Source: Lepidodermella squamata
Taxonomy: Eukaryota; Gastrotricha
Length of the DNA: 64,000 nt
NCBI GenBank assembly: GCA_047495785.1
Contig: JBLDXI010000017.1
Coordinates: 434,001-498,000, forward strand
Direction: 5' to 3'
The stretch's first letter is position 1. Every line of letters starts with the position of its first letter. Below the pieces are notes generated by a model. It saw only the letters and a list, made by a program, of their open reading frames with translations, did no database searches and was not told the origin of the DNA. Shown one piece after another: positions 10,901 through 21,438 of this stretch. The position numbers were made by a program, and so were the translations under genes.

Positions 10901-13900
10901 AAATAACTCATCCTTTCCTAATGTTTAAAATCTCAATTTTTTCAATTACAGAAGAGCGAAGGAATCACTGAATGGCTGTGTTATCATTGTGGCATGGATA
11001 TAAACGACAAGCCGATTCGGCCCAGTGCGGAATGTTCGCACTGTATGGAATGGATCTGCACGAAACAAGGTTTTTTTGAAAACGATATGACTTGTTATGA
11101 CTTTCACCACCGCTATCGTCAAGTGGCGTGCAAAACCGCATGAGAAACTAAGTCCATTGCCTCAGAGTAGTTAATTTGATACTGCCTTAGTTTTCCAGTC
11201 GGTTTTGCTCGTCACTTGACGGTGTGTAAACGATGATTTCTTGAATTCTCATTATTTCAATATTCGGTGATTTTTTTCTTTCAATTCGATTTTCTCGATT
11301 TCATTTTTTTGTTATATTGTGATTTTACCCGACGTGCCAATCTAATCTCTATGATCTATGATAAAGGGACGAATGAATAAATGAATAAAGTGAAATTTGA
11401 AGTTATAGTTGTCTTTGTTCTCCTCCATTGCGTAGCAAAAAATGAGTACGCGGGAAGAACACGTACACGTTCCAAGTAAGGGACAATTATACGGTGACAA
11501 AGGGACATTTAGAAGTTTTTATCGCTGCTCGTCGATATTTTGTCCCTAATGATGCCTAATGATGATGCCAAGATTATGCAACGAAACGTTGCAACTGTCA
11601 ATAATAAAAAGAAACTAACAGAATTCTACGCGTTAATGTTCCTAATAAAAGCAAAAAGTTCGAGCAATTCGACTCACCAGCTCGACAAGCTGACTCCAAT
11701 CCCAAGTTGAGCGCCTTCAGTTCGATATGCTTGATAAATTCGATTTGAGAATCTTTCGTTGATTTGACAACTTCCACGTGTGGAAACGAAGTTTCGCCAG
11801 TCGATGAAATGTTACACGCCGTTTTCTTCGGTCGAATTTCCACGTCGAAAGCGACAGAGAAACTCTGGCCGCCAATTTGAATTTTATCCGAGATGAGATG
11901 CCGCGCTGATTGCGTTACAGCCTCAACATAGGCGATTTGTAACGGGCCGAAGACTGTTTTCAATTTCCATTCCTTCTCCAGACGATGTTTGATTATTTCG
12001 AGATGAAGTTCGCCCAAGCCCGATATCACCAGAGAGGAATTTCCACCTGGTGATGAATCATCTTCTGTTGAGTGTAGCAAGATACTAGGATCCTCTCGAG
12101 CAAGGATTTGAAGCGCAGATTCAAGCGCAGCTTGTTGAGACGAACTTTCAGCCTCTAAAATACAAAAACGCAGAGATAATATATAACTTAAGCGAATCCA
12201 TGTCTGAAAGCTTTGAAGGTGATGATATGATGGAGATTGGCAGCGAGGCGGGAGGATCGGACGCCAACACCGTTGAGGATGGCGGAAACAGTGAAAGGGC
12301 ATCATCTTCATCCAAACATGCCAAGGGCCCAGTTAACAGTAGCCTAATGCTAGCTGACAGACTGATTGGGAACAATTACCGAGATAGGGCCTACGGGACC
12401 TACTATATCCTCGTGGCCTCGGAAGCGACTGTGCTCAGGGTGCAAGAAATCAGGCTTAGTATAAATAAAGCGCAGGGCAAGAAAGTTGCCGTTTTGCTAT
12501 TCAGCACTCAAGTTACAAAGTCAGTAGACCCGTACACAATTCTTTTAAAAATCGACCACTATTTCTCCGCGAAATCGAGTCTCAAATAATGTAAAAACCA
12601 GTTGAGAGTGTAGTTGAGTCAATTGGCTCCATATTGCGCAGAAGCTTCATACAACCATAGAGAACGTAGTGATCACTTCGTTCTCTATGGGTTTAGTATA
12701 TCTGTTTTCAGGTGGATTCGTGTCGTGGTCAAGCCAATTCCAAACTAGTCGCCGATTCGCCTATGGAGGCTGAATATAGGCCCACGCTTGTGCTCAAGAA
12801 GGCATCTGGTTACTACGCGTCATCGTTAAATCAATGATCAAGTCGCGTGTGCCTGCCTTGCGCGCCGACATCCTCACTTATACCCTCCCAACCTTCGACC
12901 TCTCTAACCATAACTGATTATTCATCAACTGATACTCAAGGCAAGCAACGTAACTCAACAAATTCAATAAGTATTTCGAAGTTCGAAGTGAATTTTTTAG
13001 ATTAGTACAAGCATGAGAATTTTAAAATACACATTATTAATTAATATTTACCTATCGCGCAGGAAAAAACGGGAGGAGGAATGCGAAGACGACTGAGCGG
13101 TAAAACGTTTGACAGTAAATTCAGCTCTTTTTGCTCGAATTTCCGAGTTGACACCATCATACCAGTCGCAGCTTGTTTTAGGCCAGATATGGCTATTATT
13201 CCGCCCCAATCCGCTTCCTCGATTTCCTCCAATTGATCCGCCATAATTCTATAGACTTTGAGAACTTTCTCGGTCCGGGTTGAAGAATCATTTTGTGTCA
13301 AATGAAGCAAAGTACCGCGTTTCAACGACCCGGAATACAATCGGCAGTAAGCTAGCGGACCTTTCACTTTATCGTGGACCGTTTTAAAAATCAACCCACA
13401 GGTTAAATTCGGCTCATTCGGGAAAATCTTCGAAATTTCGGTCTTTTTCGCAACAGGACTTGGTAAATGACCAACAATTCCATCAAGCAGCGGTTGGACA
13501 CCGATATTTCTAAGACTAGAACCAACAAAAACAGGCATAGCCCGGCTTTTTAAGGAGACTGATATTACTGATTGTGCGAGATTTGAGTTCAGTTTTTCAC
13601 TCAATGGGTCTTCGATTGATAAAAATAATTCCGCGAAAGAGTCGTCCAGATTCGCAACAGTTTCGACCAAACCTCTCCGCCCTTCGTACGCAATTTTCGC
13701 TATTTTGTCACTTTCACTTATCGGAACTCTTGTAATAACAGATCCATTCGCGTCTTTCTGATAGTCGTATTTGATTACCTCCATTTTTATTAGGTCGATG
13801 ATTCCAGTCATTTTGGACCGGTCTTTTTCGTCGAAAATCGGCATTTGAAGTAGCAACGGTGTTGCGCCGAGTTGTTGCTGAATCGAATTGATACAAAGAG

Positions 13901-16179
13901 GTACACTCGCCGTTGGCTTGTCGAGTTTGTTCAGGTAGCAAATTATCGGCATTTTGTAGGATTTCGCTCGTTGAGTTACGCTCAGAGTTTGAGCTTCCAC
14001 GCCTAAAAACATGAATTAAATTAGAAATTTCATAGGCAACTCGAATGCATCCAATCGAGGACCGAAGTCCACAATTAAAAATTAGATTCCTTTTCTTTTA
14101 AATTTTCTCATTTTCCCCCATTGGATCCGATGATCATCTATCATCGGAAGATATGTCGAAGCTAGTCGAGGCAAAGGACCATGGAGGGCTTCACTACCAA
14201 ACTCCCTAAGCCTTTGCAGAATTCGCCAATTTTTAAAACAAATTCAAAAGGGTTAGCTAAGGAGTGAGGAGTGAGCATGGCTCGCGGAAAAATACCTAAG
14301 CATTAGCTCGATTGAGGTATATCCCAACCTATTAGCTTCCTTAAAGTTTGCAGTGAAAATTATTCGAATTTTTTGACAATTTTTCCCGAGGGAAAGTAAT
14401 GGAAATAATTCGAAAAATTGACATCTTGAATTTTAAATTCGATACTGCTAGATGGCGGATGAAAATAGACGAAGGTGTGGTCATATTTTAGGCAGAATTG
14501 CCTCATATTAATATTAGACCAAAATTTGATAGAATTGGGGCTGCTGACGTTTCAACACTCGAACACGCGCAGAATCACAGGAGAGAACCAAGAGAAATGA
14601 CTGGAACTTATCGATTTTTTCAGATTTTTTTTAATTTTCAGGTATTTATCCGAACTTCAATACGGATTATAGGGTGATTCGAAACTGACACAGTGACACG
14701 ACTCGTTCATTTTAGGAGGATTTTGGCAACATTTAAGAATTGTTATAATTGCGAAATCGATCATTTCTATTTACCAGGACCGAAGAATCGTAAAGATCCC
14801 AGGCCAGCTAACGATGCGACCGCGAAGTTAATGAAATTGCGGTTGCCTGATACTGCAAAACTTGAGATTTAAACCGCCCTGTAGTGCCTTGTAAATATCG
14901 CCCTTAAAAATTGCTCACGAAAATTTGAAGCGAGTAGAGGAGCCATGATCACTAGCTGATATATTTGATTAATAAATAAGGGATTGTTAAAAAAAACTTT
15001 ACGGGCAATCGAACCACCTTCAAACCGCTTATCGATTTCTTGCGGAGCAAGGTTTAATAACCAAACGATCGAAGAAATACGAGAAAACACGACATACGAC
15101 GCGCGATAATTCGAAATAAGAAATACGAAAAAATTGAAAAAGCCCTCCTATAATTTAAGACCTCGCCGTAACAAAGTTCTTGAAAACAAAGTTTTAAAGA
15201 TATTTGCACGGACTTGCCACGCGCTGAATGTCCTTGAGGCATGATTGGGTCAGAATCTTTTCAACATCTTGCACGGAATTTTCTCTCAGGGGTGGTAACG
15301 ATTGGGTGCGAATATGAAATTCGACAAAAACTAGACCAAACAGTGTCCGACCTAAGGCTAGATATTGACTCTTCAATTGCGGAGTAATCTGGGACCCGAA
15401 AAACTCGCAAATTAATATTCCGGCTATATGGGGGTTCACTTTACGGAAGTGCCAAGTAAATAGAAGCCCAGGAATTAACAATTCGTAATCAATTACCTGC
15501 AGATGCGTCAAGAATGACAACAGCACCATCGAGCACGAACAGAGATCGCTCGACCTCCACAGCGAAGTCAACATGTCCCGGCGTATCGATTAGATTAAGG
15601 TGAAAGGGCACTCCTTGTTTCCGCCATCTGAACGAAATCGCAGCAGCGCTGATAGTTATACCACGGTCTCGTTCTTCCTCCAGAAAATCCATCACGGTAT
15701 CGCCTCGATCAACGTTTCCAAGTTGGGGAATAGCTCCAGCATAGAATAGCATTCGCTCTGTAGTCGTGGTTTTCCCTATATTTCGGTGTTAAGTATAAAA
15801 AAATTCTATTATAATTTCTATGCAAGTCATTATCAAATAATCCAAGATTAGGAAGGCCGTTTGCCTCCATTAATGGCTCAAAGAGCATCTTTATTCCTTA
15901 CTAGAATGACAGTAATTTTTCGAATGAATCGCAAATCATGAGTTAATTCCAACTTAAAGCCTTTTGAGCCCAAGGAGAGACTGGGTGTGAATAATGTTTG
16001 TGAAATTGGGTCAATTTCTTGATAAAAGAAAGTTAAAAATTACCGGCATCGACATGGGCAATTATGCCAATATTTCGCGTAGTTTCTTGAGAAGCCAGGC
16101 CTCGATATGGCACAGAAAAATTGCGTAAATTTCGCTTCAACAAAGCTCTCTGGCAATGCCAGAGCAACAAATTCCTCAT
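7907..16179 (-). CDS. GFM2: Mitochondrial ribosome-recycling GTPase EF-G2 (GFM2)
   Basis: Mitochondrial elongation factor G2, the GTPase that works with RRF to split post-termination mitoribosomes. Six minus-strand exons: 16179-16044, 15775-15497, 14002-13052, 12154-11678, 8881-8712, 8200-7907. They join in frame into 768 residues, close to the roughly 780 of animal GFM2. An N-terminal basic, Arg/Leu-rich presequence precedes [12 protein letters not shown]. The P-loop DAGKTTTTE spans exons 1-2; RGITISAAA (switch I), DTPGHVDF (G3) and CYLNKLDKP (G4) follow. [13 protein letters not shown] and [13 protein letters not shown] belong to domain III, and [12 protein letters not shown] and [21 protein letters not shown] to domains IV-V. 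Every junction reproduces the family alignment, for example CRAG|PIMRY. Only 58 nt separate its start from the MKKS stop upstream, with an acceptor-like motif 26 nt before the ATG. It is not the elongation paralogue GFM1, judging by the domain IV-V sequence and length. Confidence 0.95.
8201..8711 (-). other. GFM2 intron 5 (511 bp)
   Basis: Between donor GAG|GTATTT and acceptor TTTCAG. No coding or repeat signal recognised. Confidence 0.7.
9575..10014 (+). mobile_element. Degenerate pogo/Tigger-like DNA transposon remnant
   Basis: The ends are imperfect inverted repeats: the left end TACCGTATTTCATCGATTAA is mirrored by GATGAAATACGGTA at the right, with a few mismatches, and both ends start or finish in TA, the usual target-site dinucleotide of the Tc1/mariner-pogo superfamily. 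Both sub-terminal regions carry tandem copies of a CTCGAATAATAGCCC unit (9589-9700 and 9903-9945). Between them a short frame near 9755-9848 reads [20 protein letters not shown], which resembles the CENP-B/HTH DNA-binding region of pogo/Tigger transposases; it then meets stops. No DDE catalytic core is present, so it is non-autonomous. Family assignment is from memory of these motifs and is moderate. Confidence 0.7.
10388..11143 (+). CDS. Possible nested spliced gene or transposon exon set with Cys-rich finger
   Basis: Opposite strand to GFM2, inside its fourth intron. Four segments join in one frame through plausible GT-AG introns: up to 10481, 10517-10757, 10810-10898, 10952-11143 (introns 35, 52 and 53 nt; the first holds a perfect TACTAAC branch-point-like motif). 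The product is acidic in the middle ([18 protein letters not shown]), then Lys/Ser-rich, and ends with CYHCGMD...[10 protein letters not shown], two CxxC pairs like a degenerate PHD-type finger. Such fingers end some pogo-family transposases, and a pogo-like remnant lies just upstream, so this may be transposon-derived. The 5' end and start codon are unresolved; the 35-nt intron is unusually short. It could equally be decayed sequence. Confidence 0.35.
12200..12589 (+). CDS. Hypothetical nested open frame in GFM2 intron
   Basis: 129 codons from ATG, opposite strand to GFM2. The first half is acidic and Ser/Gly-rich ([19 protein letters not shown]), then [14 protein letters not shown], then a more hydrophobic segment ([19 protein letters not shown]). 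I recognise no family. It starts 46 nt past the splice acceptor of the host exon. Composition is not low-complexity throughout, so it could be an exon of an unrecognised gene or transposon, or a chance frame. Confidence 0.25.
   Translation: MSESFEGDDMMEIGSEAGGSDANTVEDGGNSERASSSSKHAKGPVNSSLMLADRLIGNNYRDRAYGTYYILVASEATVLRVQEIRLSINKAQGKKVAVLLFSTQVTKSVDPYTILLKIDHYFSAKSSLK
12655..12690. repeat. 36-nt near-perfect palindrome
   Basis: CCATAGAGAACGTAGTGA is followed at once by its reverse complement with one mismatch, centred on GATC at 12671-12674. It could form a cruciform or be a relic of inverted transposon ends. Confidence 0.85.
14003..15496 (-). other. GFM2 intron 2 (1494 bp)
   Basis: Between donor GCAG|GTAATT (exon end 15497) and acceptor GTTTTTAG (exon start 14002). 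AT-rich; the 126-codon minus frame 15194-15574 is mostly intronic read-through of the flanking exon. Nothing else recognised. Confidence 0.65.
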
Positions 16180-16237
16180 ATCACAGATTCACTTTAAAAA
16201 ATAAACTAAATCGAGGAAAAAATGGATCATTATTTTT

Positions 16238-18118
16238 TTATCTCGGCAATTGTTTCGCGTTTTCAATGTAACGCCTTGTCGATTTTTCGCCAATAAATTT
16301 ATCAGTACTCATCAATGTTATCGCAGTACAAACAGCGGTATCAAAAGCTGAGCGAAATGTCAGGTAACAATCATAAATTTTGAAAGAGACAGGTAAGATA
16401 ATAGAACTTTCAATACAAAAAGAGCGAGAATGAAGATCTTTGTTGAGAACGTCAATGAGATTAGAGTTAATCTTGAGACCACTTTCGGCTAGACATCGGC
16501 AAAACTCGACGAAGCCTCGAATTATTTGAGCTTTTGACAGCCCCAGTTCAGAACTATAATAGTCCAATTTATCACGAACCTAGAAATTAAAAAATGTTTA
16601 TGTTTATGGAAAATTACAAAATTCAGAAGACATGGCTAAAATACATGTTCGTAGATTCGATTAGCGAGCTGAATTTGCCACATTCCACCGCCTTTCAAGA
16701 CAATATTTTTGCTAGCCACGGTTAGTTTCAGACTACTCATTGCGCATTCACATAATGCCTGAAAGAATGCTTACAAATTTTAATTATTGCAAATTTAAGG
16801 TCTCACTTTCAAATCGAGAAGCAAATCTTCGATAGGAGACGAAACGAGAATTGTGTGAAAATCGCTAATCGACTTTTTAAGGTGGACCAGTTGTTTGCGA
16901 TTGCCGATAGAAATCGTCAAAAGATCTTCGAATGCGCCAATTTTTATCGAATCATTTCTCGCTTTACTGTTGGGAGACGGCCAAATGGAACCGGATATTC
17001 CTGAGGATTAAAAGTCCATGAATTTTTTTCAAAACGAAAAAGAAAATAGCAAACCGGTAAACGTTTGAATATACGTTATTTCCTCATCTCCGAGCCGGTC
17101 TAACAGCAAAATATTTCGTCTCGAGCATTCGAATATCAGCTCTTCATCAACATATTTTTGACAGAAAATAACCGCAATATCCTTCGATTTGAAGTCTGGT
17201 TAGAAATTCCAAATTTAATTAGGAATTAAATGAATTATTTTCACATTTACAGTCTGCTGTCGTGGCACAGTAACCCGCCTTGAAGGTGTCGAAAGACAAG
17301 CCATAATAACGAGTTTCATCTTCCAGCTTTCTTTTCCCCTCATTATCGACTGGGTTACCGAAAATTGGCGGCGAATCGCAAAATACTACGCATTTCAAAG
17401 AATTATTCGGCGTAGAATTTCTTCGATTTCCCCATGCCTCAATTCGATCTAGAACGTCTTCACCAAGGATGGATTTGATAACAAGACCTTTGACAACTGG
17501 TTCGTGGGAACTTGCGGTACAAATTGGCAGAATTTTACATATATTGGCCAGTATTCCGTCATCGCCGAGTGAAATTAGAAACACCCGGACGATAGCCACC
17601 GAAATTTGAAGTAATTCGCAATTTTCATGGTTGCAATTTCTGGAACACGCAATTTGCTTCGAGCCGATTATTGATATGACAAAATCGATCAGAGGTTTGC
17701 AAGAATCAAAATTAAGGTGATCGACAATTGTTGACGAATCGAAATTTTCCAGCGCGATTTTACGAAATAACGCCAATATCTTCGCAACAATTTGCGGATG
17801 CATTTCGAGTTTATTACAAGCTCGGATTAAAGAACCGAGAAGTTGAACCGAAAACGACCCTCCGTCATGAAATGCAGATAAATGATCAAGCAGCTGGCGC
17901 CGGATAAAAGCTTCGGGTAAAATGAGATTAACCAGCGTCACTCCAGGTGAGAAAGTTTCAACAGCTCGTAAAATTTCTTCAGATCGGCCTGAAGTGCAAA
18001 TTACAGCGCCGTGAACATTAACAACAATTTTCAATCGGTTTTTCGGGTAACTGCAAGAATCAAGGGCGAAACACATAGCCTCTAATGGGGCATTACTGAA
18101 ATTCACCAACGCGTCCAT
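16238..18118 (-). CDS. MKKS: MKKS/BBS6-like group II chaperonin-related protein
   Basis: Chaperonin-like BBS6, which in animals helps assemble the BBSome for ciliary traffic. Five minus-strand exons 18118-17251, 17195-17055, 17000-16807, 16758-16645, 16579-16238 join in frame to 552 residues (human about 570). The match follows the family along its length: an N-terminal equatorial block (NRLKIVVNVHGAVICTSGRS, then LSAFHDGGSF), a middle block EPVVKGLVIKS, the apical stretch DIAVIFCQKYVDEEL followed by ILLLDRLGD and TGISGSIWP, the GGG turn VLKGGGMWQIQLANRI, and the C-terminal AFDTAVCTAITLMSTDKFI. As in vertebrate MKKS, the classical chaperonin ATP motif GDGTT is absent (HDGGSF instead). It lies 171 nt after menin and 58 nt before GFM2, same strand. 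Its presence implies the animal keeps ciliary machinery. Identification rests on remembered family sequence; a general CCT-like alternative is less likely. Confidence 0.85.
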
Positions 18119-18289
18119 TTTTAAATACCTAGGGTATGAAAATTACAATGAATTCATTTCATGCATCTTTCTTTAATCAATTAAAACAAAGAATAAGCGA
18201 ATAATCTTTGGCGATCAACAATTAGGTATATTATCAAATCAGATCACATTAAATAAAAAAGTCGACACACGAGAAAAATTATCAAATTT

Positions 18290-20011
18290 TCAAGGCTGAG
18301 AGGTTGTGGCTCGTCTCCGTTTGCTCGTTCGAGGTTCCGGGTTGTTTGTTGATGATTGTTGAGCGTTTTCGGCCGGTACTACCGGGCTAAGATGAGATTT
18401 AGTCGCCGAAGTTTGAGCTGTTAACTGCAGCTGAATTCCATCAGGTCTCAAACGATCGGCGAAAAGCAGATCTTTTATCGCTAGCATTTTCGCGCTTTGA
18501 AGTTGAACACAAGTTTCATTCTCTTCCGCGAACACGAATGAACTCATCTCAGATAAAAACTTCAAGGCATTCTGTTCAAGTTTCGATGCGTTCTTCACGC
18601 TGAAACCAGGTTTGTCTGATTTCTTCAGATCTTTAGAGCGATCGTATATTTTGGCGGTATTTCGAACCTTTGATGAAAATCGCGATAAAACAGCGAAAAT
18701 CGCCTTACTCCACACAATATGCAGCACAGGGAGCGGAGATCCTTCTTCCCACAAGCATAGCCCGTCGTATAATTTCAGCAGTAATGCGAATCCAAGAGGT
18801 TCGGTACAAACTTCGGCAACTTCCTCGCTATTGCCTTTGAACAGTGCCGGTAGCATTTCGACGCAAAATTCGTACATTTCTTTGTACACTTCTTCGTCCT
18901 CACGGGTATAACAATAAGATGCGAGTATATTGGTGGCTTCGGCCCAGCACCATATCGCCGATCGGAGGCATGAATTTCTCAACAAATAACCGCCGTAAAA
19001 TGTGTAGGGGTAGATATGTCGATTTCCGTAGTTACTCTTTGCAGAGGAAATTGCAGCCTTGTAAACCTCACGAACTTCATCTTCGGGCAGAGATAGCAAC
19101 TCCATTGAGTTAGCAAGATTACTAACGGCGAAGGGAATCTTGGTGAGAACCTCCTTCTCCAATAAAATTTTCAAAATTTTTTGTTGAATGGTCACTAGCT
19201 CAAAGCTATCGATTCCAACTTCAACAATAGGGTTAAGAGAATTGACGATAGCTGCCAGTTCTTGTTGTCGAGTTTTGCAACGAATAGGATTTCCATCGAG
19301 GTAAACCCAGGTTTTTAAACAAGCTTGCGATATCGCTGACCCTCGCCGCTCTTCGCCGGATTTATGATGCCATGTTACCTCCATAGTATCCCCTGCTTCG
19401 CCGAAAGATATCCAAGAATGATCCTCGGATAGACACAAGTGGACGTTATCGTAACCAAGCAATTGACAAGCAGCAACAACAGCCAATGTAACGCCCAATG
19501 CATCTAACTGCCCAGCTGAATAATTAAAAAAGTGATTATCCCAAACAGGTGAGAAATTTTCGAACTTACCACTTAGAAACGAGTACAATGAGTGGATGTG
19601 AGGCTTATCTCTGCTGTATTTTTGCGATAAGGAATTCCATACTGTATCCGCTAGGAGCTTCAATGTTTCCGGCAGGTTGTCATCTTTTGTAGCTGATTCG
19701 AAATTAGGAATTCCTTCATCGCGTAGAATTGTGAGAAATTTATCGAAGAGACTCTTTGAATGGGAATAATCCAGAGCCGGGAATACGCTGGAGATCTCTG
19801 AACCAATTTGAGAAGTTGCAGATTCGGATGTCGTTATTGGTGATGATTCGTGATTATTGCGCCTCTTAATTGTCAATGCATTTTCATAAAAGCCAAGGAC
19901 GATTGAAGCCAATGCCAGGCAAGGACTTTTCTGGTCCAATTCGAAGTTTATGTATCGCAGTAGAGAGTCAAGGCTATCTATTGGGAAGTAGGTTTCGCGG
20001 AGTTCAATCAT
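18290..20011 (-). CDS. MEN1: Menin (MEN1), single exon
   Basis: Nuclear scaffold protein that tethers MLL/KMT2 methyltransferases and JunD to chromatin. The reading frame of 573 residues is intronless here, slightly shorter than human menin (610). The N-terminus reads YFPIDSLDSLLRYINFEL like the menin FPL-start, followed by CLALASIVLGFYE. The most diagnostic block is about residues 160-230: VWDNHFFNYSAGQLDALG, VHLCLSEDHSWISFG and MEVTWHHKSGEERRG. SAKSNYGNRHIYPYTFYGGY and CYTREDEEVYKEMYEF (about 310-385) correspond to the TPR-like helical core. The C-terminal tail ends TSKRRRATTSQP, a likely nuclear localisation signal. It is the first gene of the minus-strand run menin-MKKS-GFM2 and faces FBXO3 across a 1.4 kb divergent region. 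Nematodes such as C. elegans are generally considered to lack menin, which argues against that group. Confidence 0.95.
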   Translation of the reverse strand: MIELRETYFPIDSLDSLLRYINFELDQKSPCLALASIVLGFYENALTIKRRNNHESSPITTSESATSQIGSEISSVFPALDYSHSKSLFDKFLTILRDEGIPNFESATKDDNLPETLKLLADTVWNSLSQKYSRDKPHIHSLYSFLSGKFENFSPVWDNHFFNYSAGQLDALGVTLAVVAACQLLGYDNVHLCLSEDHSWISFGEAGDTMEVTWHHKSGEERRGSAISQACLKTWVYLDGNPIRCKTRQQELAAIVNSLNPIVEVGIDSFELVTIQQKILKILLEKEVLTKIPFAVSNLANSMELLSLPEDEVREVYKAAISSAKSNYGNRHIYPYTFYGGYLLRNSCLRSAIWCWAEATNILASYCYTREDEEVYKEMYEFCVEMLPALFKGNSEEVAEVCTEPLGFALLLKLYDGLCLWEEGSPLPVLHIVWSKAIFAVLSRFSSKVRNTAKIYDRSKDLKKSDKPGFSVKNASKLEQNALKFLSEMSSFVFAEENETCVQLQSAKMLAIKDLLFADRLRPDGIQLQLTAQTSATKSHLSPVVPAENAQQSSTNNPEPRTSKRRRATTSQP

Positions 20012-21438
20012 TGCAGGGACATATTTGCGTAAAACACGTCAATTAAAAAGCATCCGCAACCTTCATCTAAACAACGTAGAATACATGTAATGATATGCAA
20101 CAAAGACACAGAGAATTTGCAATGTTCCATTGCTGCGGCTGTGCAACCGCAGGAAAACATGAGTCTCTCTAAAGTACGTCACCGCCAACAGGGCTTAAAG
20201 CTTTAAACTAAAGAAGATAGCCCACGGTCAGTGGCTCTCCACTTTCCAACACACTTCTTTTGGCATCAACCTGAACGCCGGGTGCATCCCAAACCATGCC
20301 GAAGAAGGTCAGGCTTGGCGGCGGCAAATGAACTGATTTAAAAAAATAGCGCCAAATTTTTTGTTTGTTTTTTAGCAACAACTATGTAATTTGTTTTATA
20401 AGGAACTCTTATTTATCAAAAAATTAATTTGAAAATCAGACCTTAGTCACGCGGGGTTTTTCTGAATTTTTTCTGAAAACTACACCATCGATTTCGCGAA
20501 GAGGGAAGAAGTTGGCATCCACGGAGGCCAGAGGACTATTTTTCGGTCGATTTCGCAACGGTTACTTCGTGAACTTGTCCGCTACCGCTTCGAGATTTAT
20601 TGCTGGGTTTTTCTGACGAGATTAGCTAAAGAGATTCTCGCCATCACGGTGTTGGATACCGACATTTGCTCGCGCCCGATGTCGGCGCCTAGTTTAACTG
20701 TCCGAGACGTCGCACCCTGCAGCTCCTTTTGAGCCACGTTGCACTCTGTTATACGACCTCGAGCTCCGATTCGGCGACCTCTCGCGCCATTTCTTCCACC
20801 ATTGTGTGGTTAGGAGTGGCTCACCCTCCTGCGATGACCATTCCCGTCAGCTCATCCGCTTGGGAATCAAAGCTGTTATGTGAGCGACATCAAATTGATC
20901 ACCGATATCGGTAGATTAAAAACCACGTCAGAACGAAATTAGTCAGATTAAAAACAATGAACGACCAGAGCAACGCTAACAGAGTTTCAGGAAGACGTAT
21001 TGCCTCACTTAGTTAAGTTTGAAGTGGTTGCCATGTGGATTTATGGATGATCGTTAAGACCCCACAATCTGAGCCAATCTGGCGTGTTTCCGCACAGATT
21101 ACGTAAGCATTCTATATCCAAAAAACGCGTATCACATGATTAACCACAATTATATAAATTCAACGCCGTTTTTTCTCGCTCGAGGTTCGACCTAGCGTCT
21201 GCTCCTATCCTTCTTGACCATGTGCATATTAGCGAGTCGCACTGATCCTGCTTTCACATTTTGCTAATAATGTGATAGCGCGATCAATGGTCTTAGTTTG
21301 ATTAATCTTTGGATATTTCGCCTACAGCCATTGCTTCAAAGCAAAAGATGATTTCTTGTACCAATTATCGATATGTTATTATATTTTATTATCTATTAGC
21401 AATGCTTAATTAATCCTAAGTGTTAAATTTATTACATA
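20012..21438. promoter_or_regulatory. Divergent intergenic region between MEN1 and FBXO3
   Basis: 1.4 kb separating the first genes of the two opposite same-strand runs; the likely bidirectional promoter area by position only. No TATA or other element can be assigned confidently. A possible minus-strand terminal exon (20217-20331) is listed separately. Confidence 0.45.
20217..20331 (-). CDS. Possible terminal coding exon of an unrecognised gene
   Basis: On the minus strand a good 3' splice acceptor (polypyrimidine tract then AATCAG, exon start 20331) is followed by an open frame reading PPPSLTFFGMVWDAPGVQ and ending SGEPLTVGYLL then TAG. It looks protein-like but I recognise no family, and no upstream exon in matching phase could be established in 20345-21438. 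It could be a gene relic or chance. Confidence 0.25.

Larger units (their letters stand above)
8882..11677. other. GFM2 intron 4 (2796 bp), host of inserted elements
   Basis: By far the largest GFM2 intron. It contains an inverted-repeat transposon remnant (9575-10014) and a spliced plus-strand reading frame ending in a Cys-rich finger (about 10388-11143). The remainder (8882-9574, 11144-11677) is AT-rich with nothing recognisable. Confidence 0.75.
12155..13051. other. GFM2 intron 3 (897 bp)
   Basis: Between donor ATAG|GTAAAT and acceptor TATTTTAG. It contains a 129-codon plus-strand open frame and a long palindrome, listed separately; otherwise nothing recognised. Confidence 0.7.

Noticed and set aside
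15008-15024. tRNA B-box-like sequence (GGTTCGATTGCC on the minus strand)
   Set aside because: No matching A-box or cloverleaf could be folded around it; a similar lone motif near 21183 was rejected for the same reason. I found no tRNA or rRNA gene.
20500-20560. Minus-strand peptide FFPLREIDGVV resembling the menin N-terminus
   Set aside because: The adjacent menin gene already has its own complete N-terminus, and this frame does not join it in phase; likely coincidence.
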